A DNA stretch of 64,000 nucleotides from CBDFGS01 sp965247255. Its GTDB lineage: Bacteria > Chloroflexota > Dehalococcoidia > Lucifugimonadales > CAUZJF01. Below the pieces are notes generated by a model that saw nothing but the letters and a program-made list of their open reading frames with translations, was not told where the DNA came from and ran no database searches. The stretch is taken from NCBI GenBank assembly GCA_965247255.1, contig CBDFGS010000013.1, forward strand, positions 990,595 through 1,054,594, given 5' to 3'. Numbering within the stretch: position 1 is the stretch's first letter; each line of letters starts with the position of its first letter. The position numbers were made by a program, and so were the translations under genes. Of this stretch, positions 27,591-36,664 are shown piece by piece.

Positions 27591-27619
27591 TACACAAGCG
27601 CTCATGCGAGTGCTATAAT
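27591..27619 (+). promoter_or_regulatory. Predicted promoter with extended -10
   Basis: A consensus -10 TATAAT at 27614-27619 preceded by TGC (extended -10), and a -35-like TACACA at 27591-27596 at 17-bp spacing. It lies about 36 bases before the start of the small membrane protein. Confidence 0.7.
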
Positions 27620-27654
27620 AGGGCCTCGTTTCAGCAGACCGGAAGGAGTAGCCG

Positions 27655-27852
27655 ATGCAGCAAGAATCTAATCTTAGACGCACCTATTCGATCGTCGTTG
27701 AAAAGGTGGCCTACACATCCGCGATCCTCGTCGGCGTCGGTATGTTGTGGTTCATCTTCGCCCTACTTGGCGCCGGCGCCGTCGTGGTGTTGGTCGTTGT
27801 GGCCATCCTGCTCACTGTATTCAAAGTCGGTTTCCTCTGGCTTCTCAAATAG
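27655..27852 (+). CDS. Small membrane protein, 65 aa
   Basis: Begins at ATG 27655 with a good ribosome-binding site (GGAAGGAG). A short charged N-terminus (MQQESNLRRTYSIVVEK) is followed by two hydrophobic segments covering most of the rest, separated by GAGA. A strong promoter upstream and a terminator downstream frame it as a single-gene transcription unit, so it is likely expressed. No family recognised. Confidence 0.7.
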   Translation: MQQESNLRRTYSIVVEKVAYTSAILVGVGMLWFIFALLGAGAVVVLVVVAILLTVFKVGFLWLLK

Positions 27853-27915
27853 CGCTCCGCTAACCGTCTTGAAAACGGACCGAGCGCGCCCCTGCCTCCT
27901 TGCGCACACCGAGCG

Positions 27916-27955
27916 AATGAGGGCCCATGTATCCTAATGGGCCCTCATTCTCTTT
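27916..27955 (+). terminator. Rho-independent terminator
   Basis: A 13-bp perfect stem AATGAGGGCCCAT (27916-27928) and ATGGGCCCTCATT (27937-27949) with an 8-base loop, followed by CTCTTT. It ends the 65-aa gene transcript before the aminotransferase. Confidence 0.85.
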
Positions 27956-27996
27956 AAGCACACAACGTCTCACTACCGATTAGGAAGCCCGACCCC

Positions 27997-29193
27997 ATGA
28001 CCACGGACGCACCCCCAGACTCCGCGATGCCGGTTGTACCCCCAAGGATCCTTCTCGGTCCAGGGCCAAGCAACGTCAATCCAAGAGTCCTTCAGGCGAT
28101 GATGTCTCCCATGATCGGCTATCTGGACCCCGACTTCATGCTGATCCTGGACGAGATCTCAGAGCTTCTCAAGCAGGTATTCGGGACACAAGAATGTCTG
28201 ACCATGGCGCTCTCGGGCACAGGGTCCGCCGGAATGGAGGCCGGATTGAACAGCCTCCTCGAGCCCGACGACACCGCCGTGCTTTGCGTGCACGGGTTCT
28301 TTGGGGAGCGCATGATAGAGATGGCCCGCCGTGTCGGGGCCAATGTTGTGGAGTTGCAGTCGGCGTGGGGTAAACCTTTCCCGCCCGAGATGCTCGAGGC
28401 CGAGCTCCGGAAACACCGCAATGTAAAGCTCGTGACGGTTGTACACGCCGAGACATCCACCGGGATAATGCAGCCGCTCGAGGACCTCTCCAGAATCGCC
28501 GCCGAGCACGACGCCCTTTTCATGGTCGACGCCGTCACGTCCCTGGGCGGAAGCGAGGTGGCCGTGGACAGATGGGGGAGCGACTACGCCTACTCCGCCT
28601 CCCAGAAGTGCTTGGGGGCGCCGCCGGGCCTGTCCCCTGTCGCCCTGAGCCCAAGGGGGCACGACACGATCGCCGCACGTCAGAGCAAACCCACGTCCTG
28701 GTACCTCGACCTCTCCCTGATCGCAAACTACTGGGGCCCGGAGCACGTCTACCACCACACGGCGCCGGTCAGCATGCTCCTGGGCCTTCGGGAGGCGCTC
28801 AGAGTCATCCTCGAGGAGGGACTGGAAGCGAGGGTCGAACGGCACCAGCGGAACGCCGCCGCGTTAAGGGCGGGCCTAGAGGCCCTGGGCCTCGAGCTTG
28901 TGTCGCCAAAGGCCTACCGCCTCGACCAGATAACCCCAGTCCGGATCCCCGAGGGAATCGACGACCTGAAGGTCCGGCAGGCGCTCCTGCGACACTACCG
29001 CATAGAGATAGGGAGAGGGCTGGGCGAGTTCGCCGGCAAGGTCTGGCGCATCGGCCTAATGGGCGACTCGAGCAAGGCGGAATATGTCCTTGCCCTGCTG
29101 GCGGCGCTCGAAGATATCCTGCCGACGCAGGGCTATGAGATCGGCAGAGGCGCCGGGGTTGCCGCCGCGAGCCAGGCCCTGTCAGCGGCGTAG
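27997..29193 (+). CDS. Class V aminotransferase (alanine-glyoxylate type)
   Basis: 398 aa of the serine-pyruvate/alanine-glyoxylate aminotransferase group of fold-type I PLP enzymes. Marks: LLGPGPSNVNPRVL at the start, ALSGTGSAGMEAGL (phosphate loop), VVHAETSTGIMQPL, FMVDAVTSLGG (cofactor Asp) and SASQKCLGAPPGLSP (Schiff-base Lys). It would transfer an amino group between a donor such as alanine or serine and glyoxylate or a related keto acid. Starts 37 bp after the terminator, with no clear -35/-10 seen. Confidence 0.93.
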   Translation: MTTDAPPDSAMPVVPPRILLGPGPSNVNPRVLQAMMSPMIGYLDPDFMLILDEISELLKQVFGTQECLTMALSGTGSAGMEAGLNSLLEPDDTAVLCVHGFFGERMIEMARRVGANVVELQSAWGKPFPPEMLEAELRKHRNVKLVTVVHAETSTGIMQPLEDLSRIAAEHDALFMVDAVTSLGGSEVAVDRWGSDYAYSASQKCLGAPPGLSPVALSPRGHDTIAARQSKPTSWYLDLSLIANYWGPEHVYHHTAPVSMLLGLREALRVILEEGLEARVERHQRNAAALRAGLEALGLELVSPKAYRLDQITPVRIPEGIDDLKVRQALLRHYRIEIGRGLGEFAGKVWRIGLMGDSSKAEYVLALLAALEDILPTQGYEIGRGAGVAAASQALSAA

Positions 29194-29376
29194 GCTTCTC
29201 GTCACCCGACCGTTATGCAGACCTGAGGTCAAACCTCCGTTGCTTCGCCAATTTCTCCAATCGCCTCGGCAGGGCACTATCGCATCGGCAGGCGAAGTGC
29301 GGCACGGAAGCGCATCGTCGGATGCCGTCGCACGGCTCAGACTCCGCCCTCGGACACTCGACGATGTTTCCGAACT

Positions 29377-29604
29377 ATGAGACACATACCCCTAATCTAC
29401 CCAATGGCCCTGGCGCTTATCGTTCTCGTCACCTTCTTCACCGGGGCGTACGCGATCGCGGAGGCAGCCGTGAACGGCGAGCCTTCTGCCACTCCCAATC
29501 AGGCCCTGCTCGCGCCCAACCACGGCTATGAGACAAGTGCTGAGGGAAGCTCACAGCTCGACTGGTACGAGAGCGCCGCCATCTGGGTATGTCCGCTCCA
29601 CTAA
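29377..29604 (+). CDS. Possible small secreted or membrane-anchored protein
   Basis: 75 aa: a hydrophobic N-terminal segment (IPLIYPMALALIVLVTFFTGAYAIAEA) that could be a signal peptide or anchor, then a polar tail. No clear ribosome-binding site and no family match, so it could be a chance frame. Confidence 0.35.
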   Translation: MRHIPLIYPMALALIVLVTFFTGAYAIAEAAVNGEPSATPNQALLAPNHGYETSAEGSSQLDWYESAAIWVCPLH

Positions 29605-29693
29605 GCGTCTGATGCACCGCTGCGCCTAAGAGCGCGGACAACAGAAAAACTCCGCGGTCTCTGTGACCTCTGTGGTGAGAATCGGGAGATTTC

Positions 29694-30443
29694 ATGGGCC
29701 GTTTCGATGACCAAGTCGCCATAGTAACGGGCGGCGCGACGGGGATTGGGCTGGGAATCGCCTCGCGGCTCGGAGCGGAAGGCGCGAGAGTCGTAATCGC
29801 CGACCACGACGCCTCCCAGGGCGAGGAGTCCGTAGCCATTCTGCGGGAGAGCGGCGTGGACGCAACTCTGGAGGTCGGGGACGTCGGCGACCCGGACGTG
29901 GCGGAGCGGAGCGTCAGCAGGGCCGTCGACGCCTGGGGACGAATCGACATCCTGGTCAACAACGCTGGCATCGCGGGGGATGCAGCCAACACGTGGGAGC
30001 TGCCCGTCGAAGAGATGGACCGCGTGTACCGCACCAACCTGCGCGGCGTCTTCATTTTCTGCCGAGAGGTCATCCCGCACATGTTGGAGCGCGACTACGG
30101 CCGCATTGTCAACATCGCCTCTATTGCCGGGAAGGAGGGCAACCCTCGCATGGTGCCCTACTCGGCGACCAAGGCCGCGGTCATCGGGTTGACCAAATCC
30201 CTCGGCAAGGAGCTTGCACGGACGGGTGTCCGCGTGAACTGCGTCACGCCGGCCGTCGTCCGGACTCGTATGTTGGAGCAAGTGACGCCGGACCAGGTCC
30301 AGTACATGATCGAGCGCATCCCCATGGGTCGGACCGGTGAGGTTGAGGAGATCGCCGCCCTGATCGCCTGGCTCGCCTCCGCAGAGTGCTCGTTCAGCAC
30401 CGGCGCAGTGTTCGACATAAGCGGCGGGCGGGCGACGTACTAA
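29694..30443 (+). CDS. SDR family oxidoreductase (FabG-like)
   Basis: A 249-aa classical short-chain dehydrogenase/reductase. The NAD(P) motif is TGGATGIGLG, the NNAG motif is in ILVNNAGIAGD, and the catalytic Ser is in VNIASIAGKEGN with YSATK (Tyr and Lys). An Asp after the second beta strand (VIADHDASQG) suggests NAD(H). The substrate is unknown. A formamidase paralogue starts 22 bp downstream and is probably co-transcribed. Confidence 0.92.
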   Translation: MGRFDDQVAIVTGGATGIGLGIASRLGAEGARVVIADHDASQGEESVAILRESGVDATLEVGDVGDPDVAERSVSRAVDAWGRIDILVNNAGIAGDAANTWELPVEEMDRVYRTNLRGVFIFCREVIPHMLERDYGRIVNIASIAGKEGNPRMVPYSATKAAVIGLTKSLGKELARTGVRVNCVTPAVVRTRMLEQVTPDQVQYMIERIPMGRTGEVEEIAALIAWLASAECSFSTGAVFDISGGRATY

Positions 30444-30465
30444 TGGGACGTTTGGAGGTGGGAGC

Positions 30466-31428
30466 TTGAAGACCGTAGCCAATAGAGCAGGGGACTACTC
30501 GTACGTCATCGGGCCTTACCGAGACCCGGAGGCCACGGTGAGACCTGGGGAGACCTTCGCCGTCGAGACCCTAGACGCTTTCGAGAACAAGATCGACTCC
30601 CCCGACGCAGATATCACCAGGCTTATCAGAGTTCCCTACGTGAATCCGCTGACCGGGCCCATCTATGTCGAAGGGGCCGAGAAGGGAGACACGCTGGCGG
30701 TGACAATCGAGTCTATCGAGGTCACACGGGACTACGCCGTTAGCGCCATCATTCCCGAATTTGGCGGCCTCTGCAGCACCGTGTTCACCCGCACGCTCAA
30801 TCCGCCCTTGCCGCCGCGCGTAATGCTGCACCCCATACGCGGCGGTGAGATCACGTTCTCCGAAACGCTGGCCATCCCGCCAATCCCCTACGAACCTTTC
30901 TACGGCACCATAGGGACCGCGCCGGAGGTAGAAGCCATCAATTCGTTAACTCCCGGGGTGCACGGCGGCAACATGGACGCGGCCGACGTATGCCCAGGTA
31001 ACACCATATTCCTCCCGGTCCAGGTAGACGGGGCGCTACTCTACGTGGGAGATGGCCACGGCGCCCAGGGCGACGCAGAGGTCTGTGGCGTAGCCGCGGA
31101 GATACCAACGAGGGGCGTCATGACCGTCGACCTGATCAAGAACAAGGTGATCGGCACTCCGCGGGTCGAGTCCGGGGAATACATCATGACGGTAGGTAGC
31201 GCGCGTCCTATGGAGGATGCGGCACGGATCGCGTTCTACGAACTGGTGATGTGGCTGGAGTCCGAATACGGAATTGAGCGGCTGTTGGCGTACCAGCTTT
31301 GCTCTCAGATCGCTCGGGTGCGCCTCGCCAACATGGTGGACGTCCTCTACTCGGTGGTGGCGAAGTTCCCGAAGCGCTATTTGCCTCCCGTCGGTCCGCG
31401 GACCAACGGGTCTGGCCCAGGGCGCTAG
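30466..31428 (+). CDS. Acetamidase/formamidase family protein
   Basis: A complete 320-aa member of the FmdA/AmdA amidase family. Seen are the N-terminal beta strands (GPYRDPEATVRPGETFAVETLDAFEN), GPIYVEGAEKGDTLAVTIESIE, PFYGTIGTAP, HGGNMDAADVCPGNTIFLPVQVDGALLYVGDGHGAQGDAEVCG (metal-site region) and AYQLCSQIARVRLANMVD. The start is TTG 30466, supported by GGAGG 7 bases upstream. Paralogous to the fragment at the left edge of the window. Converges on secF with 3 bp between. Confidence 0.9.
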   Translation: MKTVANRAGDYSYVIGPYRDPEATVRPGETFAVETLDAFENKIDSPDADITRLIRVPYVNPLTGPIYVEGAEKGDTLAVTIESIEVTRDYAVSAIIPEFGGLCSTVFTRTLNPPLPPRVMLHPIRGGEITFSETLAIPPIPYEPFYGTIGTAPEVEAINSLTPGVHGGNMDAADVCPGNTIFLPVQVDGALLYVGDGHGAQGDAEVCGVAAEIPTRGVMTVDLIKNKVIGTPRVESGEYIMTVGSARPMEDAARIAFYELVMWLESEYGIERLLAYQLCSQIARVRLANMVDVLYSVVAKFPKRYLPPVGPRTNGSGPGR

Positions 31429-31431
31429 TAA

Positions 31432-32616
31432 CTACCCCGCTTGAGTGACTTCGGCCGCCGGCGCCGTCCCGGCTGAGCGGCCGAAGATGCGGCGTATGTC
31501 ACCATACTCCCACACCATAAGGACCTGGGTGGCCACGCCGATAGAACTGTATGTCCCCGCAATCACACCGATAAGAAGTACCCACAGGAACACGCGAATC
31601 GTGGGGCCCCCGAAAAGTATCAACGCGAGGAGCGTGAACAGCAGAGTCAGACTCGTGTTCATTGAGCGTCCCAGACTTTCCGATATGCTGAGATTTGCGT
31701 TGCTCGCCAGGCTTCTATTCGGGTACAGCAGCACGTTCTCCCGCAGGCGGTCGAAGATGACGATCGTATCGTTGACGCTATAGCCAACGACGGTCAGAAG
31801 GGCAATCAAGAACATCGTGTTGACTTCTACGTCGAAAAGCACGCCGAGCATCGCGAAGATCCCAATCACCACGAGCGAGTCGTGCAGAAGCGCGATCACC
31901 GCAGCGGTGCCGTACCTGAAAGGACTGGGCACGTTCCGGAACGCCCACCATACATAGAAAAAGATACCCACTGCTGCCGCAAGCACCGCATAAAACGCAT
32001 TCCGCACCGTCTCGAACGCCACCACCGGCGAGACCAGGTCGAACGAGAGCACCTTTATTGGCGGCGATAGCTTGTCCTCCAGGGCATCTACAAGCTTGGT
32101 CTTCTCATCCTCGGTCAGCGTCTCGGTGACCACTCTATAGCTGTCGTCTCCGGTCTGGTCGACGTCGGCGTCGGGATACCCCAGCTCGGACAACTCGTCC
32201 CGTATCGCCGCCGCGGTCACTGGGCTCGCGAACGCCACCCCGATGTAAGTCTTGGCAGGGTCCGTGGTGGTGCCTGCTTGGGGAGTGAACAGCTCGACGC
32301 CGGCAGTCAGCCCCAACGAATCCGTAATGGAGTCGATCAGCCCGTTCTTGGCCGCCTCGTCGAGCTCCTTGGTCCGTACCAGAAACGAGCTTTCCCCACT
32401 CTTCTGGACGATCGCGTCCGGTTGCCCGGCGTCTATCAGGGATTGCCTCAGCCGTTCCTGCTCTGCCGGGTCTCTGAACTCCATCGTGATCGACGACCCG
32501 CCGGTGAAGTCGATGCCCGGCTTGAGCCCGGGCGCTATCGCCAGGAACAATATGCCCGGCGCGATCACCAGCAGTGACACCAGGAAGAACCAGTACCTCT
32601 TGCTTACGAAGTCCAA
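31432..32616 (-). CDS. secF: Protein translocase subunit SecF
   Basis: A 394-aa RND-type membrane protein that with SecD uses the proton gradient to help pull proteins through SecYEG. First helix, then PGIDFTGGSS (conserved), a periplasmic domain of ~170 residues, and helices with LLHDSLVVIGIFAMLG, GYSVNDTIVIFDRLREN and SMNTSLTTL-like blocks. The start is TTG 32616, 2 bp after the secD stop, so the pair is one operon. The periplasmic part is longer than in Escherichia coli. Confidence 0.95.
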   Translation of the reverse strand: MDFVSKRYWFFLVSLLVIAPGILFLAIAPGLKPGIDFTGGSSITMEFRDPAEQERLRQSLIDAGQPDAIVQKSGESSFLVRTKELDEAAKNGLIDSITDSLGLTAGVELFTPQAGTTTDPAKTYIGVAFASPVTAAAIRDELSELGYPDADVDQTGDDSYRVVTETLTEDEKTKLVDALEDKLSPPIKVLSFDLVSPVVAFETVRNAFYAVLAAAVGIFFYVWWAFRNVPSPFRYGTAAVIALLHDSLVVIGIFAMLGVLFDVEVNTMFLIALLTVVGYSVNDTIVIFDRLRENVLLYPNRSLASNANLSISESLGRSMNTSLTLLFTLLALILFGGPTIRVFLWVLLIGVIAGTYSSIGVATQVLMVWEYGDIRRIFGRSAGTAPAAEVTQAG

Positions 32617-32618
32617 AG

Positions 32619-34646
32619 CTACTCCCTTGCCTCCGCGACGACCGCCTGGCGCTGCTGTGGCAAGTCCCCTGCGCCGGCCGGCACATACAGGTCGAGACGC
32701 CTGGCGAGGCGAGTTGCCGCGGTCAGACGCAAGAGTGTGCGGCTAACCGTGATCGCCGAGAACATACTGACACCCACGCCAACCGCCAGCGCAACTGCAA
32801 ACCCCTGGACTATCGTCGCGCCCAGGGTATCGGCGAACCAGAAGAGAATCGCGCAGGTTATCAGCGTCGACACGTTGCTGTCTCTTATCGCGGGCCACGC
32901 CCTGTTGAACCCGATGTTGACTGCTGAGAGAAGTGTTCTCCCCGCCCGGAGCTCCTCTTTCATGCGCTCGAAGATAAGGATATTGGCGTCCACGGCCATG
33001 CCGATGGACAGGATCGCCGCCGCCACCCCGGACAGTGTCATGGTGATAGGTAATGTCTTGAAAATGGCGAGCACGAATAGGGCGTAGATGAGCAGCGAGG
33101 AGGCCGCCACGAGACCCGGAACCCTGTAGTACATCACCATAAACAGTAGCACCAGCAAGAGCCCGGCAACTCCAGCCGTCACGCTCTTCTTAAGGGAGTC
33201 GGCGCCCAGGATGGCGTCGATGCTCCGCTCCTGAATGAGCTCCACCGGCAATGGGAGCCGGCCGGACTCGAGGAGCAGCGCCAGCTCCTTCACGCGGTCG
33301 AAAGTAAAGTTCGGCGAGGTGATGTAGGCCGTACCGCGCGTAATGGCCACGTCCGCGGTCGGCGCCATGAGCTCCTCGTCGTCCAGAATGAAGGGGGTTA
33401 CGTCAGGGGTACCGGCGATCCTAGCGGTAAGCTCCGCGAACTTCCTGGTACCGTCGCCGTTGAACTCCAGGTTCACGATGGGTATCCCTGTCCCAGCGTG
33501 CTGGCCGGGGTAGGCCCTCGCCAGGTCCTCCCCGGTCAGGCCCACGTCCGTGTCCACCTTGCCCAGTAGTTCCCCTAGCTTCAGGCGAGGGTTCTCACCA
33601 AACCTCTCCTCTGCTTCTGCGAGGCTCCGCAGCTGTAGCGAGACGTTCAGCAGATAGCTGTTGCTCTCGCCGAGACGCCTCACGTTGGGATCGCCGAACG
33701 GGACGATCTGACCGTCAGCTGCTTGGGCCACCGTCACGTAGGTGATTCTAAGAGGCGCGGGAGTCTCGCCTTCCACAGCTATCGTTAAGATGTTCGTGTA
33801 TATTCTCCCCGTTCCCGGGATCGGCTCCAGGCTCTGCTCGAGCTCGTCCACGATGGTGGCGAAGTCTGCCGCAGCCTCTTCAGTGAACTCTACGATCAAC
33901 ACCGGCGTACCCGTAACGGATTCCTGCAGCGCCGGAGCGGTGGTGGTGCCAGCCGTGCCGGTGGCGGTAGACGTCGCCGGGTCGGTGCTGGTCGACCCGA
34001 GCAGCGATTCGAGCGCCTCTGTGCTGGTGGTACCCAGTAGCGATTGCAGGGCCTCCATGCTCGTGGACCCCAGCAGAGCCTCCAGCGCCCTCGTGCTGGT
34101 GACCCCAAGCGGCCCTCCCCCCAGTCCTCCCAGTAGGAAAGGCGATATCTGGTCCAGGTTCTCTACGCGGACGCTCACTATGTTGTCCAGCGAGACACTC
34201 TGAATATCGCGGGGGACGTTCAGGGTCCGGTGCTTTATCTCCAGCCTGGCCGTCTCGCCGATGAGGCTCTTCGCTCGCGCCGGGTCCGCGCCGGCCAGCT
34301 GGATAAGAAGCCGGTCTTTGCCTAATATCTGGATGTTCGGATCGCCCAGACCCGCGGCATTGACGCGGCCCTCGATGGACCGCTTGAGCTGCTTCATGTC
34401 GTCGGCGAGGGAGGGTCTCGATTCTGGATCGATAGGCTCGCCCGTTTCGGGGTCGACTGCCTGGTAGACCAGGTGGCTCCCCCCCTGCAGGTCCAGCCCC
34501 AGATTGAGGCCGAGGATCGTGTCGCTGCCCCGTTCAAATCCACCTATAGAGATGGTCTGAAACCCAAGGACCAGCACGCTCAAAGCGATTAGGACGACTA
34601 TCAGCGCAATAGTGCGGCTGTATCTACGCACTGCCGCCTCCCGCAC
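32619..34646 (-). CDS. secD: Protein translocase subunit SecD with repetitive insert
   Basis: 675 aa. The first helix (TIALIVVLIALSVLVLGF) and LGLDLQGGSHLVY are standard, as are the C-terminal helices with MVMYYRVPGLVAASSLLIY, GMAVDANILIFERMKEELRAG and GFNRAWPAIRDSN. Residues ~172-243 form an insert in the extracytoplasmic region: Gly-rich, then three 12-residue repeats of the form EALxSLLG(S/T)TS(T/M), then a stretch of Ser, Thr and Ala. Start is GTG 34646 or GTG 34631; both overlap the end of the upstream gene. Confidence 0.95.
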   Translation of the reverse strand: MREAAVRRYSRTIALIVVLIALSVLVLGFQTISIGGFERGSDTILGLNLGLDLQGGSHLVYQAVDPETGEPIDPESRPSLADDMKQLKRSIEGRVNAAGLGDPNIQILGKDRLLIQLAGADPARAKSLIGETARLEIKHRTLNVPRDIQSVSLDNIVSVRVENLDQISPFLLGGLGGGPLGVTSTRALEALLGSTSMEALQSLLGTTSTEALESLLGSTSTDPATSTATGTAGTTTAPALQESVTGTPVLIVEFTEEAAADFATIVDELEQSLEPIPGTGRIYTNILTIAVEGETPAPLRITYVTVAQAADGQIVPFGDPNVRRLGESNSYLLNVSLQLRSLAEAEERFGENPRLKLGELLGKVDTDVGLTGEDLARAYPGQHAGTGIPIVNLEFNGDGTRKFAELTARIAGTPDVTPFILDDEELMAPTADVAITRGTAYITSPNFTFDRVKELALLLESGRLPLPVELIQERSIDAILGADSLKKSVTAGVAGLLLVLLFMVMYYRVPGLVAASSLLIYALFVLAIFKTLPITMTLSGVAAAILSIGMAVDANILIFERMKEELRAGRTLLSAVNIGFNRAWPAIRDSNVSTLITCAILFWFADTLGATIVQGFAVALAVGVGVSMFSAITVSRTLLRLTAATRLARRLDLYVPAGAGDLPQQRQAVVAEARE
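33981..34088 (-). repeat. 36-bp tandem repeat inside secD
   Basis: Three in-frame, diverged units of 36 bp encoding ALEALLGSTSM, EALQSLLGTTST and EALESLLGSTST. The unit is helix-like (EALxSLL) followed by a short Ser/Thr turn. Nothing like it is expected in SecD. Confidence 0.75.
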
Positions 34647-36198
34647 CTAGCTTTACTCTTACCAGTTCCACGGCGGCTCCTGGAGTGGCGATTTCACCGC
34701 TGGCTTGCGCCTCCCGCACCAGTTCGAGCAGGGCGCCGATCTCCGGGCCCGGTTCCAGGGAGAACGTCTTCATGATGTCGTTTCCATTGAGGAGCCCGGG
34801 GTCGGCAGTGGAGCTTTTGGGCGCCAGGCCCTCCCGGAGGATGTGGCCGATGAGCTCGCAATGTGCTTCCCACTCACCACTGTCCAGGTGTGCTCCGCGG
34901 GCCGCCAGGTAGTCTGCCATATTGAGATACAGCGTATCGATGGCGGCATCATCCAGATCGCGATAGAACCGGTATATCGCCTTTGCGGTGGGCAACTCCA
35001 CGTTTTGGGACATCTGCGTTGGCCGGAGGTGGTGCTCGATCATGCGCCGCACCAGGTCGATGCCTCGCCCGCTCAATCGCAGGCGCTCCAGCATGTCGGA
35101 GGCCATCTCGGCTCCCTGTTTGTCGTGGCCGAAGAAGCGCATCCTGCCATCGGCCTCGATAGTCTTTGTCCTCGGCTTGGCTATGTCGTGCAGCACTGCG
35201 GCCAGCTTCAGCAGGGTCAGGCGCGTGTGCCCGTCGCTGACCTCTTCCGCAAAGTAGACCTCCCATGAATCGAACCGGGGCACGTTAGCCTCGACGAACT
35301 CGTCAGGCTCGCCTACGACGCCCAAAATTCGCTCAACCTGCCCGGCGGACTCGACGCAGTGGTCGAACACGTCCCAGTAGTGCTCCTTCGGCTGCGCGAC
35401 GCCCCGAGCGTCCGACAGCTCGGGGAACACCTCGCTCAGCAGCCCCAAATCGTCGAGCAAACGGAGCGAAGCCGTAGCCCCGGGCTCGGCTAGAATCCGG
35501 AGTAACTCGTCGCGCACTCTCTCCGACGAGACCCTGCGCAGCAGGCCCGCGTTTCGCCTGATCATATCCCGCGTCTCGTCGGCTATGGCGAAGCCTAGCT
35601 GGACCGCCAGCCTGGGCGCCCTCATCAACCTCCCGGGGTCGGAGGCGAAAACATCCGCCGAAAGCGCTCTGATGACACCGGATCGCAAGTCTCCTAGGCC
35701 GTCGTAAGGGTCGATCAAATCTACCGCGCCGGGCTCGGACCCGACATCGCTCAGCGGGATAGCCATAGCGTCCAGGGTGAAGTCCCTTCGGCCCAGATCA
35801 GAGAGAATTCCGTTATCCAGCGGAGTCAGGTCGACGGTGCGACCCTCGTCGCCGGCCATCACGACTCTCACGTAGTCCCTTTCATCGTCGAGCACCACAA
35901 GGCGTCCATCGAGCAGCTTGGCCAGCTCGTCGCCGGTTTCCCTGGCGGAGCCGCTGATGACGATATCGATATCCCCAATCGCTCGCCCGAGAATCGCGTC
36001 GCGCACTGCGCCGCCGACGAGAAATGCGGCGGCTGCGCGGGGCGCCAGGTGGCGCCCTACCGCCGTGACGATTGGGGAGAAAGAAGTTCGCGTAAGCAAG
36101 TTAGTCGAGTCGGAAGTTGGAGCGGCCGTCGTCTTCAGCGAAACATGAGTCTCAACCAACGGCGGCCTCGGCTTGGGCGTACTCGTGCTCCTCCCCAT
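34624..36198 (-). CDS. CCA-adding/poly(A) polymerase family protein with HD domain
   Basis: 524 aa as the open frame; the true start may be TTG 36159, because the first ~13 codons overlap def. The nucleotidyltransferase head has FLVGGAVRDAILGRAIGDIDIVI (Gly-Gly and DxD), then RRDFTLDAMA and the RNA-binding block RLMRAPRLAVQLGF. An HD phosphohydrolase domain follows (LAAVLHDIAKPRT...FFGHDKQGAEMA). It adds or repairs the 3' CCA of tRNA, or acts as a poly(A) polymerase; the sequence does not separate these. It overlaps secD by 23 bp, so def, this gene, secD and secF form one operon. Confidence 0.92.
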   Translation of the reverse strand: MGRSTSTPKPRPPLVETHVSLKTTAAPTSDSTNLLTRTSFSPIVTAVGRHLAPRAAAAFLVGGAVRDAILGRAIGDIDIVISGSARETGDELAKLLDGRLVVLDDERDYVRVVMAGDEGRTVDLTPLDNGILSDLGRRDFTLDAMAIPLSDVGSEPGAVDLIDPYDGLGDLRSGVIRALSADVFASDPGRLMRAPRLAVQLGFAIADETRDMIRRNAGLLRRVSSERVRDELLRILAEPGATASLRLLDDLGLLSEVFPELSDARGVAQPKEHYWDVFDHCVESAGQVERILGVVGEPDEFVEANVPRFDSWEVYFAEEVSDGHTRLTLLKLAAVLHDIAKPRTKTIEADGRMRFFGHDKQGAEMASDMLERLRLSGRGIDLVRRMIEHHLRPTQMSQNVELPTAKAIYRFYRDLDDAAIDTLYLNMADYLAARGAHLDSGEWEAHCELIGHILREGLAPKSSTADPGLLNGNDIMKTFSLEPGPEIGALLELVREAQASGEIATPGAAVELVRVKLGAGGGSA

Positions 36199-36664
36199 CT
36201 TTGATCAGGTGCTCGTGGTCCTTCAGGTGGTCCAGGAAGAGGATCCCGTCGAGGTGGTCTATCTCATGCTCGAGCGCCTGCGCCAGGAGCCCGTCCGCTC
36301 GGAGTCTGACCACGTTGGACGTGCGGTCGAGTCCCGTGGCCTTCACCCATATCGCGCGTGTGATCAAGCCACTGTAACCGCGGACACTCAGACATGACTC
36401 GCCCACCTCTCGCTCCCCCTCGCGGTGCACTATCTCCGGATTAATATAGACGATGGGCTCCTCTTCTTCCGGTGTATGGATCACTATAACCCGCCTGAGC
36501 TCGCCGACCTGGTTTGCCGCGAGTCCCACGCCGTTGGCGTCTCTCAGAGTGTCGATCATATCGTCGGCAAGTCGTTGGACCGAGTCATCGATCCTTCTCA
36601 CTTTTCTCGCTCTACGCCGCAGAACGGGATGAGGGAACTGTAAAATCGGCAGCACCGACACCAT
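36152..36664 (-). CDS. def: Peptide deformylase
   Basis: 170 aa; removes the formyl group from new proteins. The three motifs are GVGLAANQVG, ESCLSVRG (usual E-G-C-L-S; here Ser replaces Gly, metal Cys retained) and QALEHEIDHLDGILF (HExxH). The C-terminal ~25 residues are charged. First gene of the def-CCA-secD-secF run. Confidence 0.95.
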   Translation of the reverse strand: MVSVLPILQFPHPVLRRRARKVRRIDDSVQRLADDMIDTLRDANGVGLAANQVGELRRVIVIHTPEEEEPIVYINPEIVHREGEREVGESCLSVRGYSGLITRAIWVKATGLDRTSNVVRLRADGLLAQALEHEIDHLDGILFLDHLKDHEHLIKDGEEHEYAQAEAAVG

